Source: Skermanella aerolata KACC 11604 (lineage in GTDB: Bacteria; Pseudomonadota; Alphaproteobacteria; Azospirillales; Azospirillaceae). From it: DNA of 64,000 nt. Positions 34,170 to 42,570 of this stretch are shown one piece after another. The stretch lies in assembly GCF_000936425.1 (NCBI RefSeq), contig NZ_AVFK01000006.1:228477-292476 (forward strand). Direction: 5' to 3'. Numbering within the stretch: position 1 is the stretch's first letter; each line of letters opens with the position of its first letter. Made by a program: the position numbers and the translations under genes. Under the pieces are notes generated by a model. It was not told where the DNA came from. It did not search any database and saw only the letters and a list, made by a program, of their open reading frames with translations.

Positions 34170-34484
34170 ATGGGTGGAGCAATGCTTTCCGTCTGGACGG
34201 CGATCGGGTTCCTGGGGCAGGCGCTTTTCTCCATGCGCTTCCTGATCCAGTGGATCCAAAGCGAGCGGATCAAGCGCAGCATCGTGCCGGAAGCCTTCTG
34301 GTATTTCAGCGTCGCCGGCGGCGTCACGCTGCTGGCCTACGCGATCTACCGCCAAGACCCCGTCTTCATCCTGGGACAGGCTTTGGGTCTGGTGATCTAC
34401 GCCCGCAACATCTGGCTGATCCGGCGCAACAGGCGCGAGAAGGCGGATACCATTCCCGAAGTCGGAAGCGCATCGCCATCGTGA
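34170..34484 (+). CDS. Lipid A biosynthesis N-terminal domain (LAB_N) protein
   Basis: This small 104-residue membrane protein consists only of the LAB_N domain: TAIGFLGQALFSMRFLIQWI, SIVPEAFWYFSVAGGVTLLAYAIY and ILGQALGLVIYARNIWLI give three helices. Stand-alone LAB_N proteins often sit between GT2 and GT39 genes (recalled), where a flippase or carrier role is plausible but unproven. The start is ATG 34170 or 34182. The stop overlaps the next GTG start. Confidence 0.88.
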   Translation: MGGAMLSVWTAIGFLGQALFSMRFLIQWIQSERIKRSIVPEAFWYFSVAGGVTLLAYAIYRQDPVFILGQALGLVIYARNIWLIRRNRREKADTIPEVGSASPS

Positions 34485-36148
34485 GGGCGCTGATCAGCGA
34501 TACCGCCGGCCGGTCCATTACTTGGCCCAAGCGCACAGCTCTGGCCGTTGCCCTTGCCGCTCTCTGCCTTCTGCTCTTCCTGCCCGGCTTCTTCAGCCTG
34601 CCGCCGATGGACCGGGACGAAGCGCGCTTCGCGCAGGCGACGCGCCAGATGCTGGAGAGCAGGGACTTCGTCGATATCCGCTTCCAGGGCGAAGCGCGTC
34701 ACAAGAAGCCGGTCGGCATCTACTGGATGCAGTCGGCGGCGGTGACGCTGGCGGGAGGGCCGGAGCAGACCGCCATCTGGGCATACCGGCTGCCGTCCCT
34801 GATCGGCGCCACCGTTGCCGTGCTGCTGACCTTCTGGGTCGGCAGCAGCCTGTTCGGACCGGTAGCAGGGTTCATCGGCGCCGTCATGCTGGCCGGTACC
34901 GTCCTTCTGGGGGTGGAAGCGCGTACGGCCAAGACCGACGCGGCTCTGTTCGCGACGATCCTCGCCGCCCAGGGGGTGCTGGCTAGCATTTGGCTGCGCC
35001 GGGATATGCGGGACGGCCTGGGGCTGGGTTCGGTCCTGCTGTTCTGGACCGCGCTGGGCGTCGGCATCCTGCTGAAGGGGCCGATCATCCTGCTGGTCAC
35101 CGGCGGCACCGTCCTTTGGTTGTCGGTGGCGCAGCGCGGGATAGGCTGGCTGGCGCCGCTTCGGCCCAAGCTGGGGCTGTCGGTGATGCTGGCTCTCGTG
35201 GCGCCGTGGCTGATCCTGATCACGATCAAGACCAACGGCTCCTTCTTCGCCGAATCGGTCGGTCACGACATGATGGCCAAGGTGGCGGGAGGGCAGGAGT
35301 CCAAGGGCTTTCCGCCCGGCTACTATACCCTGCTGTTTCCCGTCACCTTCTGGCCCTGGTCGCTGCTGGCGCTGCCAGCGTTCCCATGGGTGTGGAACAA
35401 CCGGCGCGATCCAGCGGTGCTGTTCTGCCTCGCCTGGATCGTACCGAGCTGGCTGGTGTTCGAGGCGGTGCCGACCAAGCTGTTCCATTACATCCTGCCG
35501 ACCTATGCGGCGTTCGCTCTGCTGACGGCACGGGCTGTCCTGGACGGCTTCGGCAAGGCGCGGCCCTGGTTGACAGGGACGGCGAACGCGCTGTTCGCGG
35601 TGACAGCCCTGACGCTGACCGGCGCCATGGCAGCCTTGCCGATCATGGTCGAGAAGCGTTTCGACCCACTGTCGATCCTGCTGGCGCTGGTCACGCTGGC
35701 GGTGCTGGCCTACGGCGTCGTCCTGTACCGAAGGGAGTGGCTGCGGCGTTCGGTAGCCGCGCTGACGGCGGGTGCGTTCGGACTCTATCTCCTGGCGTTC
35801 CAGGTTGTGTTCCCGCAACTGGAGACCATCTGGCTCAGCCCCCGCATTGCGGAGGCGGTAGAGCGGGTGCGGCCCTGTCCCGACAGCGTGCTCGTGTCCG
35901 CCGGTTTCACCGAACCCAGCCTCGTCTTCCTGACCGGCACGGGTACCGTGTTGACGGGGGATGGTGCTGCGGCGGCCAAGGCTTTGGCAGGAGATGCCTG
36001 CGCCCTGGCTCTGGTCGACCAGAGGCAGAACCAAGCCTTTCTCGATCAGGCCGTAGTGGATAACATTCAGCCAGTACCGACTGCAACAATCAGTGGTTTC
36101 AATTACTCTCGTGGAAGGAGTTTGGTGCTGTCACTCTATCGCCGTTAA
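34481..36148 (+). CDS. ArnT-like glycosyltransferase family 39 protein
   Basis: This 555-residue multi-pass inner-membrane GT-C enzyme transfers a sugar from a polyprenyl-phosphate donor to a periplasmic acceptor, typically lipid A. The first periplasmic loop has the family motif PPMDRDEARFAQATRQM and RFQGEARHKKPVGIYW. About 10-12 hydrophobic segments follow, then a short periplasmic C-terminal domain. GTG 34481 overlaps the LAB_N stop as GTGA. The sugar is unknown; no Ara4N synthesis genes are present. Confidence 0.9.
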   Translation: MRALISDTAGRSITWPKRTALAVALAALCLLLFLPGFFSLPPMDRDEARFAQATRQMLESRDFVDIRFQGEARHKKPVGIYWMQSAAVTLAGGPEQTAIWAYRLPSLIGATVAVLLTFWVGSSLFGPVAGFIGAVMLAGTVLLGVEARTAKTDAALFATILAAQGVLASIWLRRDMRDGLGLGSVLLFWTALGVGILLKGPIILLVTGGTVLWLSVAQRGIGWLAPLRPKLGLSVMLALVAPWLILITIKTNGSFFAESVGHDMMAKVAGGQESKGFPPGYYTLLFPVTFWPWSLLALPAFPWVWNNRRDPAVLFCLAWIVPSWLVFEAVPTKLFHYILPTYAAFALLTARAVLDGFGKARPWLTGTANALFAVTALTLTGAMAALPIMVEKRFDPLSILLALVTLAVLAYGVVLYRREWLRRSVAALTAGAFGLYLLAFQVVFPQLETIWLSPRIAEAVERVRPCPDSVLVSAGFTEPSLVFLTGTGTVLTGDGAAAAKALAGDACALALVDQRQNQAFLDQAVVDNIQPVPTATISGFNYSRGRSLVLSLYRR

Positions 36149-36253
36149 AGCGTAACTTTCCTCTAACCTTTACCGCGTATTGATTGCTCCTATCGATAGC
36201 GGAGGTGAGTTCCTTCGCTTCCATGTCCGATTATCGGCAACAATTGGGTCGCA

Positions 36254-37045
36254 ATGCACAGCCGGTTTTCCGCAGACTTGCCGCTGGCGCGGTATTCGGT
36301 CTGGTGCCTTCTCCTCCTGCTGCCGGGCCATGTTTTCCTAAGTTATCTAGACCGTGCCGTCTACGACCTGATCCAGGGGGCGGAACCGCACGTATTCTTG
36401 TTCTTCCGTGCCGTGACGGAACTCGGCGACAGCAAGTGGACGCTCGTTCCTACCGGTATCCTTGGCCTCCTGCTTGTTCTTGCAGGGCGGTATGGCTTTT
36501 CCGGCCACCGTCCTGCCGCCGTGTCTAACTGGCTGGCTTCAGCGTCGTTCTTCGTGTTCTGCTCGGTCGCCCTGTCAGGCATAGTGGTGAACGTCATCAA
36601 GGTCGTGGTCGGGAGAGCGCGGCCGAAGCTGATCGACCAGAACGGCCTCACTGGCTTCGAACCGTTCACTTTCGACGGCGCTCTTCATTCTTTTCCCTCG
36701 GGACACACCAATACGATCTTCGCCCTGGCGCTTGCTGTCTCGCTGCTGGTCCCGCAGTGGCGCGGCGGTCTGCTGGCCATGGCGAGCGTCGTCGGCTTCA
36801 GCCGGATCGCGGTAGGGGCCCATTTCCTGACCGACGTGATCGCGGGCGCCGCTCTGGCCGTGCCGACGACGGTGTGGCTGCGCCGGCGTTTTGCCGACAA
36901 CGGACTGGTCTTTACGAAGGGTGGGATGGATGGGTACGCTCTGCTCTGGCCGGGACGGCTGATTCCGATCGCTGTCGCCCGCTTCGTCCGGAAACGGGTA
37001 GTGCCGATCGGCGAACCGGCGCCGCGAAGGATCGGGCCGGCGTGA
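36254..37045 (+). CDS. PAP2 family phosphatase
   Basis: This 263-residue membrane phosphatase has all three PAP2 motifs: K-x6-RP (KVVVGRARPK), PSGH (HSFPSGHTN) and SR-x5-H-x3-D (SRIAVGAHFLTD). Six hydrophobic helices are visible. Candidates are dephosphorylation of lipid A, undecaprenyl diphosphate or phosphatidic acid; placement behind a GT39 gene favours an envelope lipid. It lies 105 nt downstream of the GT39 gene. Confidence 0.93.
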   Translation: MHSRFSADLPLARYSVWCLLLLLPGHVFLSYLDRAVYDLIQGAEPHVFLFFRAVTELGDSKWTLVPTGILGLLLVLAGRYGFSGHRPAAVSNWLASASFFVFCSVALSGIVVNVIKVVVGRARPKLIDQNGLTGFEPFTFDGALHSFPSGHTNTIFALALAVSLLVPQWRGGLLAMASVVGFSRIAVGAHFLTDVIAGAALAVPTTVWLRRRFADNGLVFTKGGMDGYALLWPGRLIPIAVARFVRKRVVPIGEPAPRRIGPA

Positions 37046-37052
37046 CGATGAC

Positions 37053-37091
37053 AAAAAAGCGGCTCCGTGGGCCAATGCCTGACGGAGCCGC
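37053..37091 (-). terminator. Minus-strand terminator for the DUF3072 gene
   Basis: GCGGCTCCGT (37059-37068) pairs with ACGGAGCCGC (37082-37091). Read on the minus strand the stem is followed by a run of six T. It is about 120 nt beyond the DUF3072 stop. Confidence 0.75.
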
Positions 37092-37214
37092 CGAGTTGCT
37101 TTACATGGAGGAACCGCACCACAGATGCGATACCCTTGTTATAGGCTTTTTTGGTTAACGTGAGCTTAAGGTTAACAAGAAAAATGCGAGCCTTTACTTT
37201 TTCCGGCAAGGCCT

Positions 37215-37469
37215 TCAGCTCTGCTTGCCGCGTCCCGTCTTGTTCTGGAGCTCGTCGATGCGCCGCGAGGCATCCGCCTTGTTGAGCGACGGATCGAACT
37301 CTTCCTTCGCCTCTTCGCTCAGCGTCTTGAGGTACGAAGCCTGGGCTCCGGTCATTGGTTCGTCGCCGGTGGTCCATTCCGACGGGTCCTTCTCCGTGTT
37401 GGACGGGGTGCCGTCGTCCGGAGACTTCGGGTCCGCCGCGTTGTCGTGGTCGTTCCTGGCGCTGGCCAT
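37215..37469 (-). CDS. DUF3072 domain-containing protein
   Basis: This is a small, very hydrophilic 84-residue protein: an acidic N-terminal half rich in Asp/Ser/Pro, then the DUF3072 core EPMTGAQASYLKTLSEEA, with LNKADASRRIDELQNKTGRG at the end. Function is unknown. A GGAGCGAT site precedes the ATG. It stands alone, divergent from the MBL-fold gene. Confidence 0.85.
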   Translation of the reverse strand: MASARNDHDNAADPKSPDDGTPSNTEKDPSEWTTGDEPMTGAQASYLKTLSEEAKEEFDPSLNKADASRRIDELQNKTGRGKQS

Positions 37470-37618
37470 GGTCGATCGCTCCTGTCAGTACATGTCTAGC
37501 ATATCAACAGGCTAGTGTTGTTCTTGTTTCGTTGCTATCTGGAATTTTTCTCGACTCCGCACCAACCCCCCGCCAAATTAGAGCCCATGTGCGCAAAATA
37601 TAACGAACGGCCAGCCCT

Positions 37619-38458
37619 TTGAGGCCGCCGGCTTCCGCAGACTTCACCGTCCGGTTCTGGGGCGTCCGAGGCAGCATACCGGCGCCCGGTCCCGAGACGA
37701 TGAGATATGGTGGCAATACGACCTGCATCGAAGTGAGGTGTGGCGGACACCTGATGATCTTCGACGCGGGCACGGGCATCCGGGCGTTCGGCAGCCAGTT
37801 GGCGGGTGAGGCGCCGGTCGATCTCGACCTGTTCTTCACCCACACCCATTTCGACCATGTCGCTGGCCTGCCGTTCTTCGTCCCGGCCTTCGACCCTCGC
37901 AACCGGCTGCGCCTGTGGGCGGGTCACCTGTCGCCGCCGCAGACGATCCAGTCCGTGCTGTGCGACATGATGATAGCGCCCCTGTTCCCGGTGCCTCTCT
38001 CCGCCTTCTACGGCTCCTGCACGTTCAACGACTTCCAGTGCGGCGCCGTGCTGCAACCGCGTCCTGATATCCGGATCGTAACCGGACCCCTCAACCACCC
38101 GAATGGCTGCTGTGGCTACCGGGTGGAGTTCGGCGGGCGGGTGCTGGCGATCGTGACCGACACCGAGCACTTGGCCGAAGGCCATGACGACGCCGTGCTG
38201 GAATTGGCGCGCGGGGCCGACGTCATGGTCTACGACGGCATGTACACGGACGCGGCCTATCCCAAGCATGTCGGTTGGGGCCATTCCACATGGCAGCAGG
38301 GCTGCCGGGTGGCCGAGGCTGCCGGGGTAGGGCGGGCGGTGATCTTCCACCACGAACCCAACCACGACGACGTAATCATGGACGGCATCGCCGTGGCGGC
38401 GGAGGAGATGAGGCCCGGAACGCTGGTGGCGTTCGAGGGGATGGTGCTGGAACTCTGA
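37619..38458 (+). CDS. MBL fold metallo-hydrolase
   Basis: This 279-residue protein has the metallo-beta-lactamase fold. The metal-binding motif is THTHFDHVAGLPF (HxHxDH). FWGVRGSIPAPGPETMRYGGNTTCIEV at the N-terminus is typical of the RNase Z/PhnP-like branch, and further ligands lie in IVTDTEH and FHHEPNHDD. Substrate is unknown; a cyclic phosphate or phosphodiester is a family-based possibility. The start is unusual: TTG at 37619, with no good ribosome-binding site and no in-frame ATG before the conserved core. Confidence 0.85.
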   Translation: MRPPASADFTVRFWGVRGSIPAPGPETMRYGGNTTCIEVRCGGHLMIFDAGTGIRAFGSQLAGEAPVDLDLFFTHTHFDHVAGLPFFVPAFDPRNRLRLWAGHLSPPQTIQSVLCDMMIAPLFPVPLSAFYGSCTFNDFQCGAVLQPRPDIRIVTGPLNHPNGCCGYRVEFGGRVLAIVTDTEHLAEGHDDAVLELARGADVMVYDGMYTDAAYPKHVGWGHSTWQQGCRVAEAAGVGRAVIFHHEPNHDDVIMDGIAVAAEEMRPGTLVAFEGMVLEL

Positions 38459-38470
38459 CCGGAGGCTTCC

Positions 38471-39628
38471 TCACCGATAGGGGTCGGCGGCATCGCGCAG
38501 GCCGTCGCCGAGGAAGTTGAAGGCAAGGACCACGACGATCACCGGCACCACCGGCAGCATCAGCCAGGGGTACAGAGCCACGACGTTGATGTTCTGCGCC
38601 TCGTTCAGCAGGACGCCCCAGCTCGTGATGGGGGGGCGCAAGCCCAGGCCCAGGAACGACAGCGCCGTCTCCCCCAGGATCATGCCGGGGATCGACAGCG
38701 TCGCGGAGGCGATCAGGTGGCTCATGAAGCTGGGCAGCAGGTGGCGGCCGATGATGCGCCGGGGGCTGGCGCCCATCAGCTGGGCGGCCGTGCAGAAGTC
38801 TTCCTCCCGCAGGGCCAGCAGCTTTGAACGTACCGCGCGGGCGAGGCCGGTCCAGTCGAGCAGGCCCAGGATCAGCGTGATCCCGAAATAGATCAGGATC
38901 GGGCTCCAGGTGACGGGCAGGGCGGCGGACAAGGCCATCCAGAGCGGCAGTTCCGGAAAGGAGCGCAGCACTTCGATGAAGCGCTGGGTCACGTTGTCGA
39001 TCCAGCCGCCATAGTAGCCGGCGACGCCGCCGATCACGATGCCGAGGACGAAGCTGATCGTGATGCCGATCAGGCCGACGGTCAGCGAGATCCGAGTGCC
39101 GTAGAGGATGCGGCTCAGCATGTCGCGGCCCAGCCGGTCGGTGCCGAGCAGGAACAGGGTGCCGCCCTCCGACGGACACATCAGATGAAGACTGGCAGGG
39201 ATCATTCCCCAGAAATCGTAGCCATCGCCCCGGCAGAAGAACCGGATGGGCTGAACGTCCGTCCTGTCCACCGTATAGACTCGCTGGAGCGTGTCCATGT
39301 CGAGCCGGTAGTCGAAGCCGTAGACGAAGGGTCCGACGAAACTGCCCTCGTGGAACAGGTGGACCGACTGGGGCGGGGCGTAGATGTGGTGGATGTGCCG
39401 GCTGTCCAGCGCGTAAGGCGACAGGAACTCCGATATCAGGATCGTAAAATACATGACCGCCAGGACCACGCCGGACACGACGGCGAGGCGATGGCGCTTC
39501 AGCTTCCACCACATCATCCGCCATTGGGACGCCATGTAGTAGCGTTCCTGCTCCGGCGACATGTGTTCGACCGCATAGGGGTCGAACGGTGCGGTGGAGA
39601 CGTAGTGGTCGAGCCGGTCGGCGGTCAT
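38471..39628 (-). CDS. ABC transporter permease (OppC/DppC type)
   Basis: This 385-residue inner-membrane permease subunit has an N-terminal helix (LAVVSGVVLAVMYFTILI) followed by an unusually long periplasmic segment of about 100 residues (roughly 65-170) before the transport domain. The conserved EAA loop is AAQLMGASPRRIIGRHLLPS. Its start overlaps the stop of the other permease by 4 nt. Last gene of a seven-gene minus-strand chain. Confidence 0.93.
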   Translation of the reverse strand: MTADRLDHYVSTAPFDPYAVEHMSPEQERYYMASQWRMMWWKLKRHRLAVVSGVVLAVMYFTILISEFLSPYALDSRHIHHIYAPPQSVHLFHEGSFVGPFVYGFDYRLDMDTLQRVYTVDRTDVQPIRFFCRGDGYDFWGMIPASLHLMCPSEGGTLFLLGTDRLGRDMLSRILYGTRISLTVGLIGITISFVLGIVIGGVAGYYGGWIDNVTQRFIEVLRSFPELPLWMALSAALPVTWSPILIYFGITLILGLLDWTGLARAVRSKLLALREEDFCTAAQLMGASPRRIIGRHLLPSFMSHLIASATLSIPGMILGETALSFLGLGLRPPITSWGVLLNEAQNINVVALYPWLMLPVVPVIVVVLAFNFLGDGLRDAADPYR

Positions 39629-40623
39629 CGGTTGGCTCCCCCTTCAAGCCGGATGCGGGGGTCGAGCATCGCCAGCGCCACGTCGGACAGGAACACGCCG
39701 ACGACCGTCAGCAGCGCCAGGAACATCAGGAACGATCCGGCCAGATACATGTCCTGACTGCGCAGCGCGTCCAGCAGCATCGGTCCCGTCGTCGGCAGCG
39801 ACAGCACGATGGAGACTACGGCGGCCCCGGAAACGATCTGCGGCAGCAAATTGCCGATGTCGGAGATGAAGGGGTTGATCGCCATCCGGAGCGGATATTT
39901 CCAGAGCACCCGGGCGGGCGACAATCCCTTGGCCCTTGCGGTCACGACATACTGCTTGTGCAGTTCGTCCAGCAGGTTGGCGCGCAGCCGCCGGATCATG
40001 CCGGCGGTGCCGCTGGTGCCGATCACGATCACCGGAATCCAGAGGTGCTCCAGCACCGAAACCATCTTTCCCCAGCTCCAAGGCGCATCCATGTAGACAG
40101 GGTCCATCAAGCCGCCGATGGATGTCCCGAACATCACGTTGGCAAAGTAGAGCAGCACCAGCGCCAGCAGGAAGTTGGGCGTGGCCAATCCTAAGAACCC
40201 CAGGAAGGTCAGCCCGTAGTCGCCGAGGCTGTACTGGTGGGTCGCCGAGTAGATCCCGATCGGGAACGAGACCACCCAGATGAAGATGATGGTGGCGAAG
40301 GACACGACGATGGTCAGCAGCATCCGGTCGCCGACCACGTCGGCCACCGGCCTGTTGTATTCGAACGAGTAGCCGTAGTCGCCGGTCAGCATGCCGCCGA
40401 GCCAGACGAAATACTGCTCGATCATCGGCTTGTCCAAGCCGTAGGTCTCGCGCAGGAACTGGAGCCTGCTCTGGTCGATCGCCTCGCCCCGGCTTTCAAG
40501 CTCCGTCACCAGCGTCGTCAGGTAGTCGCCCGGCGGTAACTGGATGATGACGAAGGTGATGGCGCTGATCGCGAGCAGGGTAGGGATCATCACCATGATC
40601 CGTCGCACGAAGAAGCCCAGCAT
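39625..40623 (-). CDS. ABC transporter permease (OppB/DppB type)
   Basis: This is the partner permease of the peptide-type importer, 332 residues from ATG 40623 (an in-frame codon at 40656 would add 11). It has an N-terminal helix (MVMIPTLLAISAITFVIIQL with PPGDYL), DRMLLTIVVSFATIIF, and the EAA loop VVTARAKGLSPARVLWKYPLR. It follows the binding-protein gene after 33 nt, the only real gap in this chain, and overlaps the second permease by 4 nt. Confidence 0.93.
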   Translation of the reverse strand: MLGFFVRRIMVMIPTLLAISAITFVIIQLPPGDYLTTLVTELESRGEAIDQSRLQFLRETYGLDKPMIEQYFVWLGGMLTGDYGYSFEYNRPVADVVGDRMLLTIVVSFATIIFIWVVSFPIGIYSATHQYSLGDYGLTFLGFLGLATPNFLLALVLLYFANVMFGTSIGGLMDPVYMDAPWSWGKMVSVLEHLWIPVIVIGTSGTAGMIRRLRANLLDELHKQYVVTARAKGLSPARVLWKYPLRMAINPFISDIGNLLPQIVSGAAVVSIVLSLPTTGPMLLDALRSQDMYLAGSFLMFLALLTVVGVFLSDVALAMLDPRIRLEGGANR

Positions 40624-40656
40624 GGTGATCGGTCGTCCCTTCCTAAACCTGAGCAA

Positions 40657-42570
40657 TCAGCTCTTTCGAGCGAACCAGAACGTATCGGGCCGGTAGATGC
40701 CGAAATGCGCTCCCGGGTCCCAGCTGAAGATGCCCTCGTCCGGCACGTTGCGCAGCGTGGAGCGGACGACGACCGGCTGGAGCGTGCCGTTGATCAGCCC
40801 GATGGTGAAGACGTTGTCGGCATGGATGGCGAGGATGCGGTGCCAGGCATCGGCGCGGGCCGCCGTGTCCTTGGCCGTCCGCCATTCCGTCATCAGGTCC
40901 ATCAGCTCCATCGGCTGAGGCATGTCGGGTTTTTCGCCGGCCGTGCCGCCGGTCTGGTAGAACTGGCCCCATTTCGGCCATTCGTACTGGTTCTGGTCCA
41001 TCGGCACGAACTCGGTCGGCGCCATGTCCGCTGTCGGGATGCCGTTATCGACGCCCTTGGCGATGGCCATCATGGTCTGGCCTGCGTAGATGCGGTTGCG
41101 CAGCACCTCGAGCTGGGACGGCTTGGTGAACAGCTTGACCCCGATCTTGCGCCAGCTGTCTGCGATCAGTTCGAGCACGTCGACTTCCTCGGTGCTCTCC
41201 CCGGCCGTCTCGACGATGATTTCCATCGGGCGGCCGTCGGGCAGCAGCCGGACGTTCTCCGAACCGCGCTTGGTCAAGCCTATTTCGTCCAGCAGCCGGT
41301 TGGCCTGCGCCACGTCGTAGTTGGTCCAGGCCTTCTGGTATTCCGGCTTGAACAGGGGAGAGCGGGGCAGGACCGTATTGTTGGAAGCTTGGGCAAGCCC
41401 GTAGTAGATCACCTCGTTCAACTCGTCCCGGTCGATGGCGAGGGACAAAGCCCGGCGCAGCCGGACGTCGCGGAACAGCTTCCGCCATTCCGGGTCGGCT
41501 ATGTTCATGTTGGGGAAGAGCGCCAGATGGGCGCCGCTGCCGACTTTCCAAAGATCGACCTTGTAGTCGTTCCGCTTCGCCGCCTGCTTCAGGAAGGTGT
41601 AGTTGTCGAAGCGGATATAGCGGGCCTGAAGATCGGCCTCCCCGGCGCCGGCCTTGGCCGGGATGATCTTGCTGTCCGCGATCTGCACCAGGATGCGGTC
41701 GATATAAGGAAGCTGGTGCCCCGCCTCGTCGATGCGGTGGTAGAAGGGATTGCGGACGAAGACGAACCGCTCGGCGGGGGCCGCCGTCGTATTGACCCAG
41801 GGCTGGAGCGTCGGCATATCGGGGTTGTCGTTGTCGTAGGCGTTGTCCATGCGGTTATGGAGATGCGCCCAGCTCTTCTGTCCCGCTTCCTTGACGCGCG
41901 CCTTCAGCTCCGCCGCCTCGGCGTATTTCACGTGAAACTTTTTCAGGTAGGCCGAAGGGCCGAAGATCTCCAGGGGGCGGGCCGCCGCCAGGGCCGGCAG
42001 GAAGACCGGGTTCGGCTCCTTCCAGGTGTAGCGGACGGTCGTCTCGTCCAGGACCTCGAACTTGGGCGGTTCGCCGCCGGACAGCATCTCTGGCGGCGGG
42101 GTGAAGGGCGGCAGGTCGGGGTTCAGGATGACGTCTTCCCACCAGTAGCGGAAATCTTCCGCCGTGAAGGGGGAGCCGTCGGACCAGCGGTGCCCGGGCC
42201 GCAGGTGGAGGGTGAAGACCTTGTTGTCCTCGGCCTCGACGGACTTGAGGATATCCGCCTCAAGGTTGAGGTCCGTGTTGTATGCGACCAATCTGGCATA
42301 GGAGTACGCGAAGAGAATGCGTACGTCCTTGGCCCGCGACATCATCATGGTCAAGTCGCCGCCGGGCTGTCCGGGTTTTCCGCTATCGTCATCGAACGTC
42401 ACTAAATGTGGTTCGGACGGTATCCGCTGATCTACCGGGGGCAGTTTGCCGCTGGCGACTTTTTCAGCCAGAAAGGGAGTTTCCAGGGCGGCAAAGGAAG
42501 GCGATGCTGCCGGCAGGCCGAACAGGAGGACGAGCAGGAGAGTGGGAAACCAAGCGCGGATGCGGGTCAT
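40657..42570 (-). CDS. ABC transporter substrate-binding protein, family 5
   Basis: This 637-residue periplasmic binding protein of the DppA/OppA (SBP_bac_5) family has a signal peptide (LLLVLLFGLPAASPSFA). Family segments include HLRPGHRWSDGSPFTAEDFRYWW and LRRALSLAIDRDELNEVIYYG. It is larger than typical DppA and closer to YejA-like proteins in size. The stretch encoding FHVK contains a parS-like palindrome (41924-41939). ATG 42570 overlaps the ATPase stop. The ligand is unknown; the operon's glycosyltransferase and deacetylase suggest a glycan-derived or modified-peptide substrate (inference). Confidence 0.92.
   Translation of the reverse strand: MTRIRAWFPTLLLVLLFGLPAASPSFAALETPFLAEKVASGKLPPVDQRIPSEPHLVTFDDDSGKPGQPGGDLTMMMSRAKDVRILFAYSYARLVAYNTDLNLEADILKSVEAEDNKVFTLHLRPGHRWSDGSPFTAEDFRYWWEDVILNPDLPPFTPPPEMLSGGEPPKFEVLDETTVRYTWKEPNPVFLPALAAARPLEIFGPSAYLKKFHVKYAEAAELKARVKEAGQKSWAHLHNRMDNAYDNDNPDMPTLQPWVNTTAAPAERFVFVRNPFYHRIDEAGHQLPYIDRILVQIADSKIIPAKAGAGEADLQARYIRFDNYTFLKQAAKRNDYKVDLWKVGSGAHLALFPNMNIADPEWRKLFRDVRLRRALSLAIDRDELNEVIYYGLAQASNNTVLPRSPLFKPEYQKAWTNYDVAQANRLLDEIGLTKRGSENVRLLPDGRPMEIIVETAGESTEEVDVLELIADSWRKIGVKLFTKPSQLEVLRNRIYAGQTMMAIAKGVDNGIPTADMAPTEFVPMDQNQYEWPKWGQFYQTGGTAGEKPDMPQPMELMDLMTEWRTAKDTAARADAWHRILAIHADNVFTIGLINGTLQPVVVRSTLRNVPDEGIFSWDPGAHFGIYRPDTFWFARKS
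41924..41939. promoter_or_regulatory. Possible degenerate parS site inside a CDS (14/16)
   Basis: TATTTCACGTGAAACT keeps the central 12-bp palindrome TTTCACGTGAAA and differs at two outer positions. It lies within the binding-protein gene, 20-30 kb from the other parS sites. It could be a weak ParB site or chance. Confidence 0.5.
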
